Of a stretch of 64,000 nucleotides of DNA, positions 34,066 through 43,077 are shown piece by piece. Source of the DNA: Neobacillus vireti (lineage in GTDB: Bacteria; Bacillota; Bacilli; Bacillales; Cytobacillaceae); NCBI RefSeq assembly GCF_001026695.1, contig NZ_LDNB01000021.1:62001-126000 (forward strand), given 5' to 3'. Every line of letters starts with the position of its first letter. The first letter of the stretch is position 1. The position numbers and the translations under genes are program-made. Below the pieces are notes generated by a model. That model was not told the origin of the DNA. It ran no database searches and saw nothing but the letters and a program-made list of their open reading frames with translations.

Positions 34066-35349
34066 TTAAACGGCAGCACCCTCAACTTCACGACTTACCT
34101 CTAGTGAACAAACGACATAATCTCCATCTTTGAGGATAATATTTAATTTGTCGTGATCTTGCAGGATAGCAATATTATCTAATGGATTACCATCTACTAC
34201 AAGAATATCTGCAAGCTTCCCAACTTCAATGGTGCCTATCTGATCTTCCAACTGCATAATTTGGCCTCCATATTTGGTAGCAGATACAATTACATCCATT
34301 GGTGTCATTCCAACCAACTTAACAAAATGCTCAAGATCACGGGCATATCCACCGTGTGGGCACCATTTGAAGCCATAATCCCCGCCTGGCAGTACACGTA
34401 CCCCTGCTTTATACAGTCTGTTCATATTTTTTAGGGCAATTTGTAACCCTTCCTTATAACCTGTTGCATCAACGGCTTCTTGTCCAAAATAATCAGCCCC
34501 ATGCTCTAATGTCGATACAAGCCAATTTAAGGCAGGGACAACAAATAAGCGGTCTTTATTGTGGACGAGCATTTCAAATGCTTCATCGTCAATAAAATCA
34601 GCATGACCAATAATGTCTACCCCTGCTTTAACGCATATTTTTACAGATTCTGATGTTCTAGCGTGTACATATATTCTTTTCCCGCGGGCATGAGCTTCTT
34701 CTACAGCAGCTCTAACCTCTTTGTAGGTATAAAGTGTCATTTCACCGGTTGCATGCGCCGTTAAGCTTTCCCCACTCACATTTACCTTGACAAGGTCTGC
34801 CCCTTCCTTAAACAAACTTCTCACTACTTTTCTTACCTCATCTTCACCGTCTGCTAAAAAAGATAGTCCATGCACTCGAACATGATTAGGATGTAAATCT
34901 ACAAAACTACCTGTTGCTGATACCTCTGCACCATTAGCAAGCATACGGGGTCCCGCTATTTGTCCCCGATTAATGGCATCACGCAAAGCAATATCTACTC
35001 GACCTCTAGCGGCAGCGCTTACACAAGATGTAAATCCACTTTTAAGCATCGTTTCTGCATTTTTGATAGCCCCAATCATGGTTTCTTCAATCGGCTTAAA
35101 ATCGATATCTTGAATATAGATTGAATCCTGCCAAGTAAAATGAGTATGCGCTTCAACCATTCCAGGCATAATGGTTTTTCCGTTTAATTCAATAATGTCT
35201 ACTCCGTTTGTGCTGTAGCTATCTGGAATAGAAAGGTTCGACCCAATAGCAGTGATTTTGTTACCTTCAACCAGCACATCGATTTCGTGTTTTGCCTCAG
35301 CTCCTGTTCCGTCAATCAGTAAACCATTTTTTAATAATTTCACTTTCAT
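34066..35349 (-). CDS. Metal-dependent amidohydrolase
   Basis: 427 aa. The N-terminal beta-sandwich (MKVKLLKNGLLIDGTGAEA) leads to the metal motif VEAHTHFTW (HxH), a probable bridging Lys in LVKVNVSG, His in VHARTSES and IIGHADFID, and Asp in VLPGGDYGF. The C-terminus GTIEVGKLADILVVDGNPLDNIAIL is standard for imidazolonepropionase/prolidase-like amidohydrolases. ATG 35349 has AAAGGGG 7 nt upstream. It is the fourth gene of the GntR-preceded hydrolase cluster; the substrate is probably a cyclic amide, lactam or peptide-like compound but is not shown. Confidence 0.85.
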   Translation of the reverse strand: MKVKLLKNGLLIDGTGAEAKHEIDVLVEGNKITAIGSNLSIPDSYSTNGVDIIELNGKTIMPGMVEAHTHFTWQDSIYIQDIDFKPIEETMIGAIKNAETMLKSGFTSCVSAAARGRVDIALRDAINRGQIAGPRMLANGAEVSATGSFVDLHPNHVRVHGLSFLADGEDEVRKVVRSLFKEGADLVKVNVSGESLTAHATGEMTLYTYKEVRAAVEEAHARGKRIYVHARTSESVKICVKAGVDIIGHADFIDDEAFEMLVHNKDRLFVVPALNWLVSTLEHGADYFGQEAVDATGYKEGLQIALKNMNRLYKAGVRVLPGGDYGFKWCPHGGYARDLEHFVKLVGMTPMDVIVSATKYGGQIMQLEDQIGTIEVGKLADILVVDGNPLDNIAILQDHDKLNIILKDGDYVVCSLEVSREVEGAAV

Positions 35350-35587
35350 TTTGAAACCCCTTTCATTATTTTGTATAAAAAAATGTATGTTCAACGCTTG
35401 ATCCCGAAATTTGCTTCAGGGCAAGGTTTGAAACCCTTTAACACTAATCGTAGACATAAAATTCCACAGACTATAAATGTAAGAATCGCATTTGAATCAA
35501 ATTCTTGGGATTGCTAATTAAAACAGGAGCAAAAAAGGTAAAAGGTAAAACAAAAGCAGTTCTATCCAAGCCAACTGAAAGTGGATA

Positions 35588-35845
35588 TTACGAATTGAAA
35601 AACCCTTCCAGCCCATTATCCTCTCGGACTGCTGGAACCTCTTCATCCCACTCACATTCAACGAGGTTATCACATTTAACATGATGAAAGCTTATTTTAA
35701 GTTTTTCATCATAATAGGTTCCCAGAATACGATAAGGAGAGTATTTAGGTATGCAATTCGGGCAAAATCCCTTAGAAATGGCATCTAATTGTTGATCCGT
35801 ATAATAAACAGTATTTTTAGCTAAAAGTACCTTATCTAACATCAC
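35588..35845 (-). CDS. Small Cys-containing protein of the hydrolase cluster
   Basis: 85 aa. FCPNCIPKY and VKCDNLVECEWDEE give two possible metal-binding Cys pairs; the C-terminus is acidic. GTG 35845 lies 8 nt after AAGGG; an ATG directly after it (35842) is an alternative start. It sits 80 nt after the FAH-family gene and 240 nt before the amidohydrolase gene, all on the minus strand. Unrecognised; it may be an accessory protein of the pathway. Confidence 0.55.
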   Translation of the reverse strand: MMLDKVLLAKNTVYYTDQQLDAISKGFCPNCIPKYSPYRILGTYYDEKLKISFHHVKCDNLVECEWDEEVPAVREDNGLEGFFNS

Positions 35846-35925
35846 TCAATCATCCCTTCCAAAATCTTCAAAAAGGAGAGGGGAGAATCCCCTCTATTCC
35901 TCTATAAAATAAGAAAACAAACTTC

Positions 35926-36834
35926 TTAAGAAATAATGTTCCTTAATACCCCAATTTTTTCAATTTCCACTTCCACCACATCGCCTTCATTCAAGAACTT
36001 AGGCGGTTCAAAACCAAGTCCAACACCTTTTGGCGTTCCGGTCGCAATGATATCCCCCGGTTTTAGCGTTACACCACCTGAAACCGTTTCGATAATTGTT
36101 GGGATATCAAAAATGAGTAGTTCCGTATTAGAATTTTGCCTTAGCTCTCCATTAACCCGGCATTGAACATCAAGCTTTACCGGTCTTCCTATTTCATCTT
36201 CCGTAACAAGAAATGGCCCCATTGGTCCAAAAGTATCCAAACTCTTCCCTAAAAACCATTGGCTATGTTGTTTTTGGAGATCACGTGCCGATACATCATT
36301 GATAATGGTGTATCCAAAAATGTAATCATAGGCTTCTTCCTTTGAGATATTGGTTCCTTCTCTCCCTATTACAATGGCTAACTCTGCTTCATAGTCAATC
36401 TTGCTTGTCACATGACGGTGACTTTTAATCTTTTGATCAGGTCCAATGACCGTTGTGGTCGCTTTCGTAAATACAATAGGATATTTCGGAAGATTTTGTT
36501 CCTCCTCCATTGCTGTTGTATATTCGATGGCGTGCTCTCGATAATTAAGTCCTAAACAAATGATATCCCGTTTAGGCTGTGGAATTGGAGCTTCTAGTAC
36601 TACTTCAGAGAAAGGAAGAATCGCATTTCCGTTTACTTCCGGCTCCCTCTGGCTTATTTCCTTAAGGCGTTCCAAAGCCTCCGAATTTCCAATAACTCCC
36701 TGCAATGCATTCGGCAAGATGGCTTGGGAAAACAGTTGTTTTTCCGCCTCGACAGCATCGATAATCGCACTTTCGTCCGATGTTCTAACTCCAAATTTTA
36801 AATTTCCTTCATGAAAAAAAGATACAAGATACAT
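35926..36834 (-). CDS. Fumarylacetoacetate hydrolase (FAH) family protein
   Basis: 302 aa. The C-terminal FAH domain (about 88-302) starts DIICLGLNYREHAIE. Metal ligands are in SKIDYEAELAIVIG and YTIINDVSARDLQ, and the family ending TVSGGVTLKPGDIIATGTPKGVGLGF is present. Members cleave C-C bonds of acylpyruvates or decarboxylate (HpcE-type) in aromatic and sugar-acid breakdown. The position between an alpha/beta hydrolase and an amidohydrolase suggests ring-cleavage product processing. Start by ATG 36834. Confidence 0.85.
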   Translation of the reverse strand: MYLVSFFHEGNLKFGVRTSDESAIIDAVEAEKQLFSQAILPNALQGVIGNSEALERLKEISQREPEVNGNAILPFSEVVLEAPIPQPKRDIICLGLNYREHAIEYTTAMEEEQNLPKYPIVFTKATTTVIGPDQKIKSHRHVTSKIDYEAELAIVIGREGTNISKEEAYDYIFGYTIINDVSARDLQKQHSQWFLGKSLDTFGPMGPFLVTEDEIGRPVKLDVQCRVNGELRQNSNTELLIFDIPTIIETVSGGVTLKPGDIIATGTPKGVGLGFEPPKFLNEGDVVEVEIEKIGVLRNIIS

Positions 36835-36914
36835 TTTTATTCTCCTAGATAGTTTAATAGTTTGTTAAGCTTTTTTAACAGTTGCTCTTCTGTCAGGCAA
36901 GCGACTTAACCTTA

Positions 36915-37691
36915 CTAAATCCTATTGATAAATTTTAAAACGGCTGCATTTACCTCATTTGTCATTTCAATTGTTGCCCAATGTCCACAATTGGGGAGAA
37001 CTTCCAAATCAGCGTTAGGAAAGCTATTGTATAGAGCCTTTGACATTGATAGCGGGGTGGTTTTATCTTCGTCCCCGACAATCAACAATACCGGAACTTT
37101 CACATTTTGATGACTAATCGCTTTAGCTTCCGCAAGTGCCCGACAAGAAGCTGCATATCCTTCAGCATCATTTTTCAAGAGTAAAGACCTCACTAGACCC
37201 ATCATTACTTGATTTGATTTGGAGAAAGAGGAGAATCCGCCTTCCAGAATCGCATCTGCAATTGACTCCATTCCATTCTCCCTAACCAAAGTAGAACGAT
37301 CTGCTAATGCTTTTCTTGCTCCTTCTGGTGGTTCGGTAAATCCGCCGATAAGCGTCAGGCTTTTCACAGCTTCAGGGTAGACTACCGCAAAATGTTCAGC
37401 AATCATTGTACCCATTGAATGCGCAACAATGTGTGCGCCTTCAATCATTTCACTATCTAATAGTGCCTTTAAATCTTCAACAAATACTTCAATAGAATAA
37501 TCTGGATGTGAAACATCGGTTAGTCCTGATCCACGCAGGTCATATGTAACCGTTTTTAAATGGGGGGAACATGCACTTACTTGACTATGCCAAATATTCA
37601 AGTCCCCTCCAAGCCCATGGACAAAAACTACTGCATCTCCTGTTCCTTTTACCTCTACTTTAACTTTAATATCTCTAATCAGCTTTCTCAT
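36915..37691 (-). CDS. Alpha/beta hydrolase (3-oxoadipate enol-lactonase-like)
   Basis: 258 aa. Oxyanion motif VFVHGLGGD, nucleophile elbow AHSMGTM (Ser), Asp in LIVGDEDKTTP and His in NCGHWATIE complete the catalytic triad. The DLRGSGLTD loop is typical of PcaD/MhpC-like enzymes. ATG 37691 has GGAGG 5 nt upstream. It is the first gene after a consensus promoter (TTGACA, 16 nt, TATAAT; 37787-37814) that lies inside a 23-bp perfect inverted repeat. It probably opens a lactone or cleaves a diketone in the pathway encoded by the cluster. Confidence 0.8.
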   Translation of the reverse strand: MRKLIRDIKVKVEVKGTGDAVVFVHGLGGDLNIWHSQVSACSPHLKTVTYDLRGSGLTDVSHPDYSIEVFVEDLKALLDSEMIEGAHIVAHSMGTMIAEHFAVVYPEAVKSLTLIGGFTEPPEGARKALADRSTLVRENGMESIADAILEGGFSSFSKSNQVMMGLVRSLLLKNDAEGYAASCRALAEAKAISHQNVKVPVLLIVGDEDKTTPLSMSKALYNSFPNADLEVLPNCGHWATIEMTNEVNAAVLKFINRI

Positions 37692-37779
37692 AATATCCTC
37701 CAAACTTTGATATATTATCAAACTGCAATTTAAATAAAGACTTTTTATCGCCCTCCCTAAATTGTTAGAATACTCCAAT

Positions 37780-37842
37780 AAATATTATTATATTATTTAT
37801 TTTTATATTGTCAATATTCAAATAAATAATATAATAATATTT
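37780..37842 (-). promoter_or_regulatory. Consensus promoter enclosed by a 23-bp perfect inverted repeat
   Basis: The arms at 37780-37802 and 37820-37842 are perfect reverse complements separated by 17 bp. On the minus strand TTGACA (37809-37814) lies in the spacer and TATAAT (37787-37792) in the proximal arm. Binding of a regulator to the arms would cover the -10 and the DNA just upstream of the -35. The nearby GntR gene (37947-38651) is the likely regulator. Confidence 0.7.
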
Positions 37843-37861
37843 TTTCTCTATCCAATTAAAT

Positions 37862-37896
37862 AAAAAAATCCTAAATTCACTGGAATTTAGGATTCT
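37862..37896 (-). terminator. Terminator of the GntR gene
   Basis: AATCCTAAATTC pairs perfectly with GAATTTAGGATT around 4 nt, followed on the minus strand by seven T. A second hairpin AACCCC/GGGGTT at 37938-37955 overlaps the end of the gene. Confidence 0.85.
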
Positions 37897-37946
37897 GAAT
37901 AGGAACTCCACTCATATATTTGTCATTCAAATTGGAAAACCCCTTT

Positions 37947-38651
37947 TCAGGGGTTGGAATTTGCCAGAATGGACGCAAGCTCTTCTTGTAGATCATACAT
38001 CTTTTGCTGGGCGGATTTTTCATCATGGTTACTAATAGCAATAAGTAACTCTTTATGAAACTGTAAGTATCTTTCTGTTGCATATTGTTGTTCCTTGATA
38101 CTTGTTATTGTAGCGAAACGATAATCTAATTGAACTTTAGACAACATTTGCAACATATTCACAAGAAGTTCATTATTGGAAGCGTCGTAAATACTTTTAT
38201 GGAACTCATAATCGGTCTGGGCCCAGGCATCCTTGTCGCCTAATGACTTTTCCAGTTGATCATAACAATCTGTTATTTTTACAATATCAGCTTGTGTTGC
38301 GTTCTTAGCGGCTAATTTTGCTGCAATAGGTTCAATAGCAAATCCGAGTTCATTCAATTTTAATATAAAATTTCGATTATTCCCCGAATCCGATGCCCAA
38401 GATAATACATCGGTATCCCACCATTGCCACTCGGAACGTGGGGAAACAATCGTCCCTAACCTTGGTACGGATTTCACTAAACGACGAGTAGCCAGCGCCT
38501 TAAATGCCTCACGTACCACGGTTCGACTAACACCATGTATCTCACTTAACGTTTCTATTTTAGGAAGTGTTTCTCCTGGAATAATATCACCTGTAATAAT
38601 TTGTTTTCCGAGATCATGAATCAATTGATCTGTTAAATTATAAATTGCCAC
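37947..38651 (-). CDS. GntR-family regulator, FadR subfamily
   Basis: 234 aa. The N-terminal winged HTH (about 10-75: IITGDIIPGETLPKIETLSEIHGVSRTVVREAFKALATRRLVKSVPRLGTIV) is followed by an all-helical FCD effector domain with the metal-binding pattern (DYEFHKSIYDASNN, FHKELLIAISNHD). SEWQWWDTDVLSWAS is typical of the DgoR-like branch, whose effectors are sugar acids or small carboxylates. It lies upstream of, and in line with, the hydrolase cluster. GTG 38651 has GGGGAG upstream. Its own promoter region contains a related A/T motif (ATAATATTATATTA). Confidence 0.85.
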   Translation of the reverse strand: MAIYNLTDQLIHDLGKQIITGDIIPGETLPKIETLSEIHGVSRTVVREAFKALATRRLVKSVPRLGTIVSPRSEWQWWDTDVLSWASDSGNNRNFILKLNELGFAIEPIAAKLAAKNATQADIVKITDCYDQLEKSLGDKDAWAQTDYEFHKSIYDASNNELLVNMLQMLSKVQLDYRFATITSIKEQQYATERYLQFHKELLIAISNHDEKSAQQKMYDLQEELASILANSNP

Positions 38652-39226
38652 TAACCTCTCCCCTTTTAAAGTAGAATTGCATATATCTATTTAAAAATAA
38701 TAAATTTTTTGACAAATAATATTATATTAAGATTTTAACATCCCACTGTCAAATATACAAAGAAAGCTGTCTATGACACTAATCAACTCCATTATATTAA
38801 TAAAAGTCGTACACTACTATTTATGCGGCAATTTATAATACCTAATACTTTGTTATAAACAAACACCTCGGATATTATACTGGGAAACTTTGTTAATTAT
38901 TATAAATCAAAAAAATAACCCTTCATACCAATTGGAGTGAAGGGTTACTTATGAGGCATCTTAGAGGTTTAAAGAGGAGAAGTGCGACCCAACTTGCGGA
39001 TAACACTATTCGATTAAATAAAGGGTTTGATACAGAAAATGAGAACCATTTCAACCCATCTTCTGGGCACGCATTAACTTGTTCCTGAGGTAAAATCACA
39101 AAGGTCTGCAAAGTTATTACTGATGGCTTCTATAATTTTTTCCACAGTTAAATCTACTAAAAAAAACCCAAATAATATCTCTCGCTTAATAAAAAATATT
39201 AATTAATTTAATCCCTATTAAGGATT
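38652..39226. other. Intergenic region without a supported gene
   Basis: 575 bp. It contains the GntR promoter region, a hairpin AACCCTTCA/TGAAGGGTT at 38914-38946 resembling the one at 48191-48220, and a 45-codon plus-strand frame from 38950 (MRHLRGLKRRSATQLADNT...) for which the only ribosome-site candidate lies in that hairpin. I do not consider it a gene. Confidence 0.45.
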
Positions 39227-40606
39227 CTATCTATTCAGCAATTCCACAATAAAAGTTGTTCCTTCATTTTGTTTACTTCTTACATTGATATGGCCGCTGT
39301 GCAAGTCGACAATTGTCTTGACGATTGATAAACCTAGGCCGGTGCCCTCGATTGTGCGTGTACGTGCTTTATCGGCCCGGTAAAAGCGTTCAAATATTCT
39401 TTCTAATTCTGGATCATTCATCCCAATTCCAGTATCCTCAAAGGTTACGATAACTGTGTCTTCTTTTTTATCAATAGATATCTCAATGCTGCCATTCTGT
39501 TTGTTGTATTTAATAGCATTGGATAGGAGGTTGTCCCAAACCGTATTGAGCAATGATGGATCACCGAAAATCTCGATATCCGGCAATGAGTAACTCAGCA
39601 TAATCTCCTTGTCACTTACTGCCCATTGATAGTTTTGCACCAATTTCTTCAATTGCAGGCCGAGGTTAAAGGTTTGTTTCTTCATAACATCCTCATTTCT
39701 GTCTAATGAGGCCAGAAGCAGCAATTGTTTTGTTAAGGTTGAAAGCCTTTTAATTTCACTGTTAATGATGGATACATATTGGGATCTTTCTTCTTTGCTT
39801 ATAGAATCAGTTTCTAATAAGTTGGTATATCCTTTTATATTAGACAGTGGTGACTGTATATCATGAGAAATATTCGAAATAAATTCCTTTCTCATATCAT
39901 CCATTTGTTCCAACTTTCTTGCCATCCGCAAAAAGCTATGGGAAAGTTCCCCTATCTCATCATGGCGTGTCACATCCAGTTCTACATTAAAATCACCATT
40001 TGCCAGTGATTTTGTCGCTTTTGTCAGGTTAGAAATCGGTTTTACTAAATATTTTGTATTAATAACAACCATAATGATGGTTAACGTAATGGCTATCCCA
40101 AGAATCCATGCAAATAAAATGTGCATCTCGTTGAAGAGGAATTTGATGTCTGGCCTAATAAAAAGAGCAAAGGTTTTTTCATTAAATTTTAATGGCACGC
40201 CAATGGTATTATTTAGTTCATTGGCAAAAAAGCCTGTAACAAATTTTCCTCGTGGAAATTGAAGTATACCGTGAAAAATATGGCCGTTTATGACATCTTG
40301 TTGTGTTGAAATAGAAAGACTTTTGTTCCTGAAAGGTTCGCCAAAAAAAGTTTTGTTTCCGTTTGTTTCTACTAGGCATATTTGATATCCAACATTAGAA
40401 ATGCTGTCCAAATACTCTGTCAATCTTATTGTTGGATGACTTTCAGCAAAAGCAGCAATATCTAATGCGACTTTTGTATTTTTATTGTCATTATATGGTT
40501 TTAACTTCTGTTGATAATAGGTATTTGAAATGACAAAAGCTAAGAGAAAGCTAATAAACATCATTCCAATAGTTATGACAATAAATTTCACATAAAGTGT
40601 TTTCAT
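39227..40606 (-). CDS. hssS: Haem sensor histidine kinase HssS
   Basis: 459 aa. Two membrane helices (about 7-29 and 160-182) flank an extracytoplasmic sensor with sequences shared with staphylococcal HssS: TFFGEPFR, FVTGFFANELNNTIGV and FALFIRPDI. HAMP, HisKA (FISNISHDIQSPLSNIKGY) and HATPase (NLLSNAIKYN, DTGIGM, GTGLGLSIVK) follow. It responds to excess haem and phosphorylates HssR. Its ATG overlaps the hssR stop by 4 nt. It is the last gene of hrtB-hrtA-hssR-hssS. Confidence 0.85.
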   Translation of the reverse strand: MKTLYVKFIVITIGMMFISFLLAFVISNTYYQQKLKPYNDNKNTKVALDIAAFAESHPTIRLTEYLDSISNVGYQICLVETNGNKTFFGEPFRNKSLSISTQQDVINGHIFHGILQFPRGKFVTGFFANELNNTIGVPLKFNEKTFALFIRPDIKFLFNEMHILFAWILGIAITLTIIMVVINTKYLVKPISNLTKATKSLANGDFNVELDVTRHDEIGELSHSFLRMARKLEQMDDMRKEFISNISHDIQSPLSNIKGYTNLLETDSISKEERSQYVSIINSEIKRLSTLTKQLLLLASLDRNEDVMKKQTFNLGLQLKKLVQNYQWAVSDKEIMLSYSLPDIEIFGDPSLLNTVWDNLLSNAIKYNKQNGSIEISIDKKEDTVIVTFEDTGIGMNDPELERIFERFYRADKARTRTIEGTGLGLSIVKTIVDLHSGHINVRSKQNEGTTFIVELLNR

Positions 40607-41283
40607 TTACGGTGGACCTCCAATAAATATCCAACCCCTCGTACTGTTTTTATTTGAAAATCATCCGTTAAGTTAGAAAAACGTTCCCTTAATCTTTTTA
40701 TATGAACATCTACCGTTCTCGCATCTCCTTCATAATCCAAGCCCCATATTTGTTCAATCAAGTGTTCCCTAGAAAACACAAGTTTGGGATTAGAAATTAA
40801 ATAAGATAAAAGCTCAAATTCTTTTAGCGGTAAGATTAAGGTACGCTTCTCTACCTGAACTTCATAGCTTTTTTTGTTTATCGTGGTATTGCCAATTTGT
40901 AGTATGGCTTCATCCGGCTGGTGGTCATAACGCCGCAGCAATGCTTTCATCCGAAAAGTTAATTCTTTTGGTTCAAATGGTTTGACCAAATAATCATCTG
41001 TTCCGGCTTGAAATCCTTGCTCCTTGTCTTCAATTTCACTTTTAGCTGTTAAAAGGATTACTGGAATATCATACTGTTTTCGAATCTCTTTCGTAAGGGT
41101 ATAGCCATCCATAAATGGCATCATCACATCCACTATCGCTAAATCGCAGGCTGCCTTTTTAAGTATTTCTAATGCTTCCATCCCGTCTTTTGCCTGAAAT
41201 ACATTATATCCATGTTCAGATAAGTGAATATCAACAAGTTTTACTATATTGATATCGTCATCCACAATTAAAATATTTGTCAT
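40603..41283 (-). CDS. hssR: Haem-responsive regulator HssR (OmpR family)
   Basis: 226 aa. Receiver pocket IVDDDIN, phosphoacceptor in IVDVMMPF, Thr in LLTAKSE and Lys in YLVKPFEP. OmpR-type winged helix with IEQIWGLDYEGDARTVDVHIKRLRERF. It lies 14 nt after hrtA and overlaps hssS by 4 nt. A direct repeat matching the HssR box lies upstream of hrtB, so it probably activates the whole four-gene operon, itself included. Confidence 0.85.
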   Translation of the reverse strand: MTNILIVDDDINIVKLVDIHLSEHGYNVFQAKDGMEALEILKKAACDLAIVDVMMPFMDGYTLTKEIRKQYDIPVILLTAKSEIEDKEQGFQAGTDDYLVKPFEPKELTFRMKALLRRYDHQPDEAILQIGNTTINKKSYEVQVEKRTLILPLKEFELLSYLISNPKLVFSREHLIEQIWGLDYEGDARTVDVHIKRLRERFSNLTDDFQIKTVRGVGYLLEVHRK

Positions 41284-41297
41284 ATCATTTTTTTCTC

Positions 41298-41978
41298 CTA
41301 CACTTTTCGCAAAATCTGCCCATCACTCATTTTAATGATATGGTCAGCAAATGAAAGCATTTCTTCGTCATGCGTTACTATTAATGTGGCAATATTGAGT
41401 GTCTTTGTTAAATTACTGATTAATGTCATCACATCTTTTGACCTTTTCGAATCCAAACTTGCAGTTGGTTCATCTGCAAAGAGAACTTTCGGTTTGTGGA
41501 TAATGGCACGGGCAATTGCAACCCGCTGCTTTTCACCGCCGGACAATGAAGAGGGGTAGGCATGTTTTCGATGGTCCATTTCAACCAATTTTAGGATTTT
41601 GTCAACTTCTTTTTTCTGTTCCCGTTTTTTTAATTTAGATTCAGATACATCCAACATGAGTAACAGCTGCTCTTCTACTGTAAGAAAAGGCACCAGGTGG
41701 GCAAATTGAAAGACGAAGCCAAATTGATGAGCCCTGATTTTCCGAACTTGTTCCGCATTCAGAGAAGTCAAGTTTTTTCCTTCGAAGGTTATCTGTCCAT
41801 CTGATGCTGGCTGGAGTCCTGCAGCTATGGTAAGAAGTGTGCTTTTACCTGAACCTGATGCCCCTACTAAAGAGGTTAACTCCCCTTCTCGAAGAATAAG
41901 ATTCACTCCTTTTAGGATTTCTTCCGTCACTTCTCCATTTTTATAAGATTTTTTAACATTATCTATTTTAAAGATCAT
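41298..41978 (-). CDS. hrtA: Haem exporter ATPase HrtA
   Basis: 226 aa ABC ATPase of the MacB/LolD type: Walker A GASGSGKST, Q-loop VFQFAHLVPF, signature LSGGEKQRVAIARA, Walker B LFADEPTASLD and switch His in VTHDEEM. ATG 41978 follows AAGGAGAGG and lies 1 nt after the hrtB stop; an upstream in-frame start inside hrtB lacks support. It pairs with HrtB to remove haem or toxic haem products from the membrane. Confidence 0.85.
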   Translation of the reverse strand: MIFKIDNVKKSYKNGEVTEEILKGVNLILREGELTSLVGASGSGKSTLLTIAAGLQPASDGQITFEGKNLTSLNAEQVRKIRAHQFGFVFQFAHLVPFLTVEEQLLLMLDVSESKLKKREQKKEVDKILKLVEMDHRKHAYPSSLSGGEKQRVAIARAIIHKPKVLFADEPTASLDSKRSKDVMTLISNLTKTLNIATLIVTHDEEMLSFADHIIKMSDGQILRKV

Positions 41979-41979
41979 C

Positions 41980-43014
41980 TTAAACCTCTCCTTGCTGAAT
42001 AGCTTGTAATGGTTGAACTGATTTAATTTGTAAGCCGGAAAGGGTTGCGCCAATAAATCCTATTATGAGGAAGACGATCGACAATTGAACTGTTGTTTCA
42101 GTTGTTAAACTAAAAGGCATTCCTTTAGGTGCTACCCTAGTAAAAATTTGACTGAGGAAAATGGCTATACTAAGTGCAATGACGGTGATAAACACCATTT
42201 GCGTCCACATTATTTTAAACAACGAACTTGTTTTTACACCAATCGCTTTAAGAATACCGTATAAACCAATCTTTTGAACATTCATCATGTAAAAGAAGAT
42301 TGCAAACAACATTCCGCTAATGACAACTAAAAACCATATAATCATGTTAAGGGACATCTGTTCTGATTTATAACTTGAAATGGTATTAAGGAATTGATGG
42401 TTCGAAAAGGATTCCATACTAGAGGATGTTGGTTCTGGGCTCCCTTCCGGTACAAAAATCAACTGCATTTCGGCGGTCCCATAAATTTCTTTAAAATCCT
42501 CCATACTGATATAAGCGACAGAGGCATGGCTGTATTTACTGTGTTTAACAAAGCCTTTGACAACAAACTTGCCTTTGAATTGATTATTGGTTAAAGCATC
42601 ACCAATTTTGATCCCATTATCCTCCATTGACTTGTCGAGTACAATTTCTCCTTTTTCTACATTTATAAACTGCTTCGATTTGGTCGCTGTCACAAAAGCG
42701 ACACTTTGCTGCTTACCATCACGATCATTCAAAAACCCCATTTGAATGGAAAATGCTGTGGCATCCTTTTGTTTGCTTAAAATTTGATGTTGGATACTGT
42801 GGTCAATCCTAGACATGCTGTAGGTCTGATTGGCTTCCTTCGTCATGTAAAATTGTCCAGCCGGCAAATCTTTTATTAGACCTGCACTTTCTTGTGATAA
42901 TCCATTTGCCAAACCAGATATCATAAACGTTAATAAACTAACGAGAAAAACAATGGAACCTAAAATCATAAATTTTGCTTTACTTTTCTTCATTTCTTTC
43001 CAAGCAATATTCAT
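41980..43014 (-). CDS. hrtB: Haem exporter permease HrtB
   Basis: 344 aa with the MacB-like FtsX topology: helix 1 (about 16-38), a large extracytoplasmic domain, then three helices (about 225-340). SYKSEQMSLNMIIWF and FYMMNVQKIGLYGILKAIGVKTSSLF follow staphylococcal HrtB closely. ATG 43014 is chosen: GGAGG (43022-43026) gives 7-nt spacing to it but none to the ATG at 43020. It is the first gene of the operon, directly below the HssR-type box. Confidence 0.85.
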   Translation of the reverse strand: MNIAWKEMKKSKAKFMILGSIVFLVSLLTFMISGLANGLSQESAGLIKDLPAGQFYMTKEANQTYSMSRIDHSIQHQILSKQKDATAFSIQMGFLNDRDGKQQSVAFVTATKSKQFINVEKGEIVLDKSMEDNGIKIGDALTNNQFKGKFVVKGFVKHSKYSHASVAYISMEDFKEIYGTAEMQLIFVPEGSPEPTSSSMESFSNHQFLNTISSYKSEQMSLNMIIWFLVVISGMLFAIFFYMMNVQKIGLYGILKAIGVKTSSLFKIMWTQMVFITVIALSIAIFLSQIFTRVAPKGMPFSLTTETTVQLSIVFLIIGFIGATLSGLQIKSVQPLQAIQQGEV

Positions 43015-43057
43015 CTTCATTCCTCCAATCTTAATTACACACTTAGTTTAAGTTCGG

Positions 43058-43077
43058 TCTGTGAACGGAAGATGAAC
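43058..43077 (-). promoter_or_regulatory. HssR-type direct repeat upstream of hrtB
   Basis: On the minus strand GTTCATCTT-CC-GTTCACAGA agrees with the HssR box GTTCATATT-N2-GTTCATATT known from Staphylococcus and B. anthracis: eight of nine positions in the first half, and the GTTCA core in the second. Confidence 0.65.

Noticed and set aside
35510-35690. Plus-strand coding-like stretch (LIKTGAKKVKGKTKAVLSK...)
   Set aside because: No ribosome site, and it runs into the antisense of the small Cys protein gene.
37691-37778. Longer start for the alpha/beta hydrolase at TTG 37778
   Set aside because: It would start at the promoter's transcription start region without a ribosome site; GGAGG before ATG 37691 is clear.
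38950-39087. 45-codon plus-strand frame after a hairpin
   Set aside because: The only ribosome-site candidate is the arm of the hairpin; no family and no terminator.
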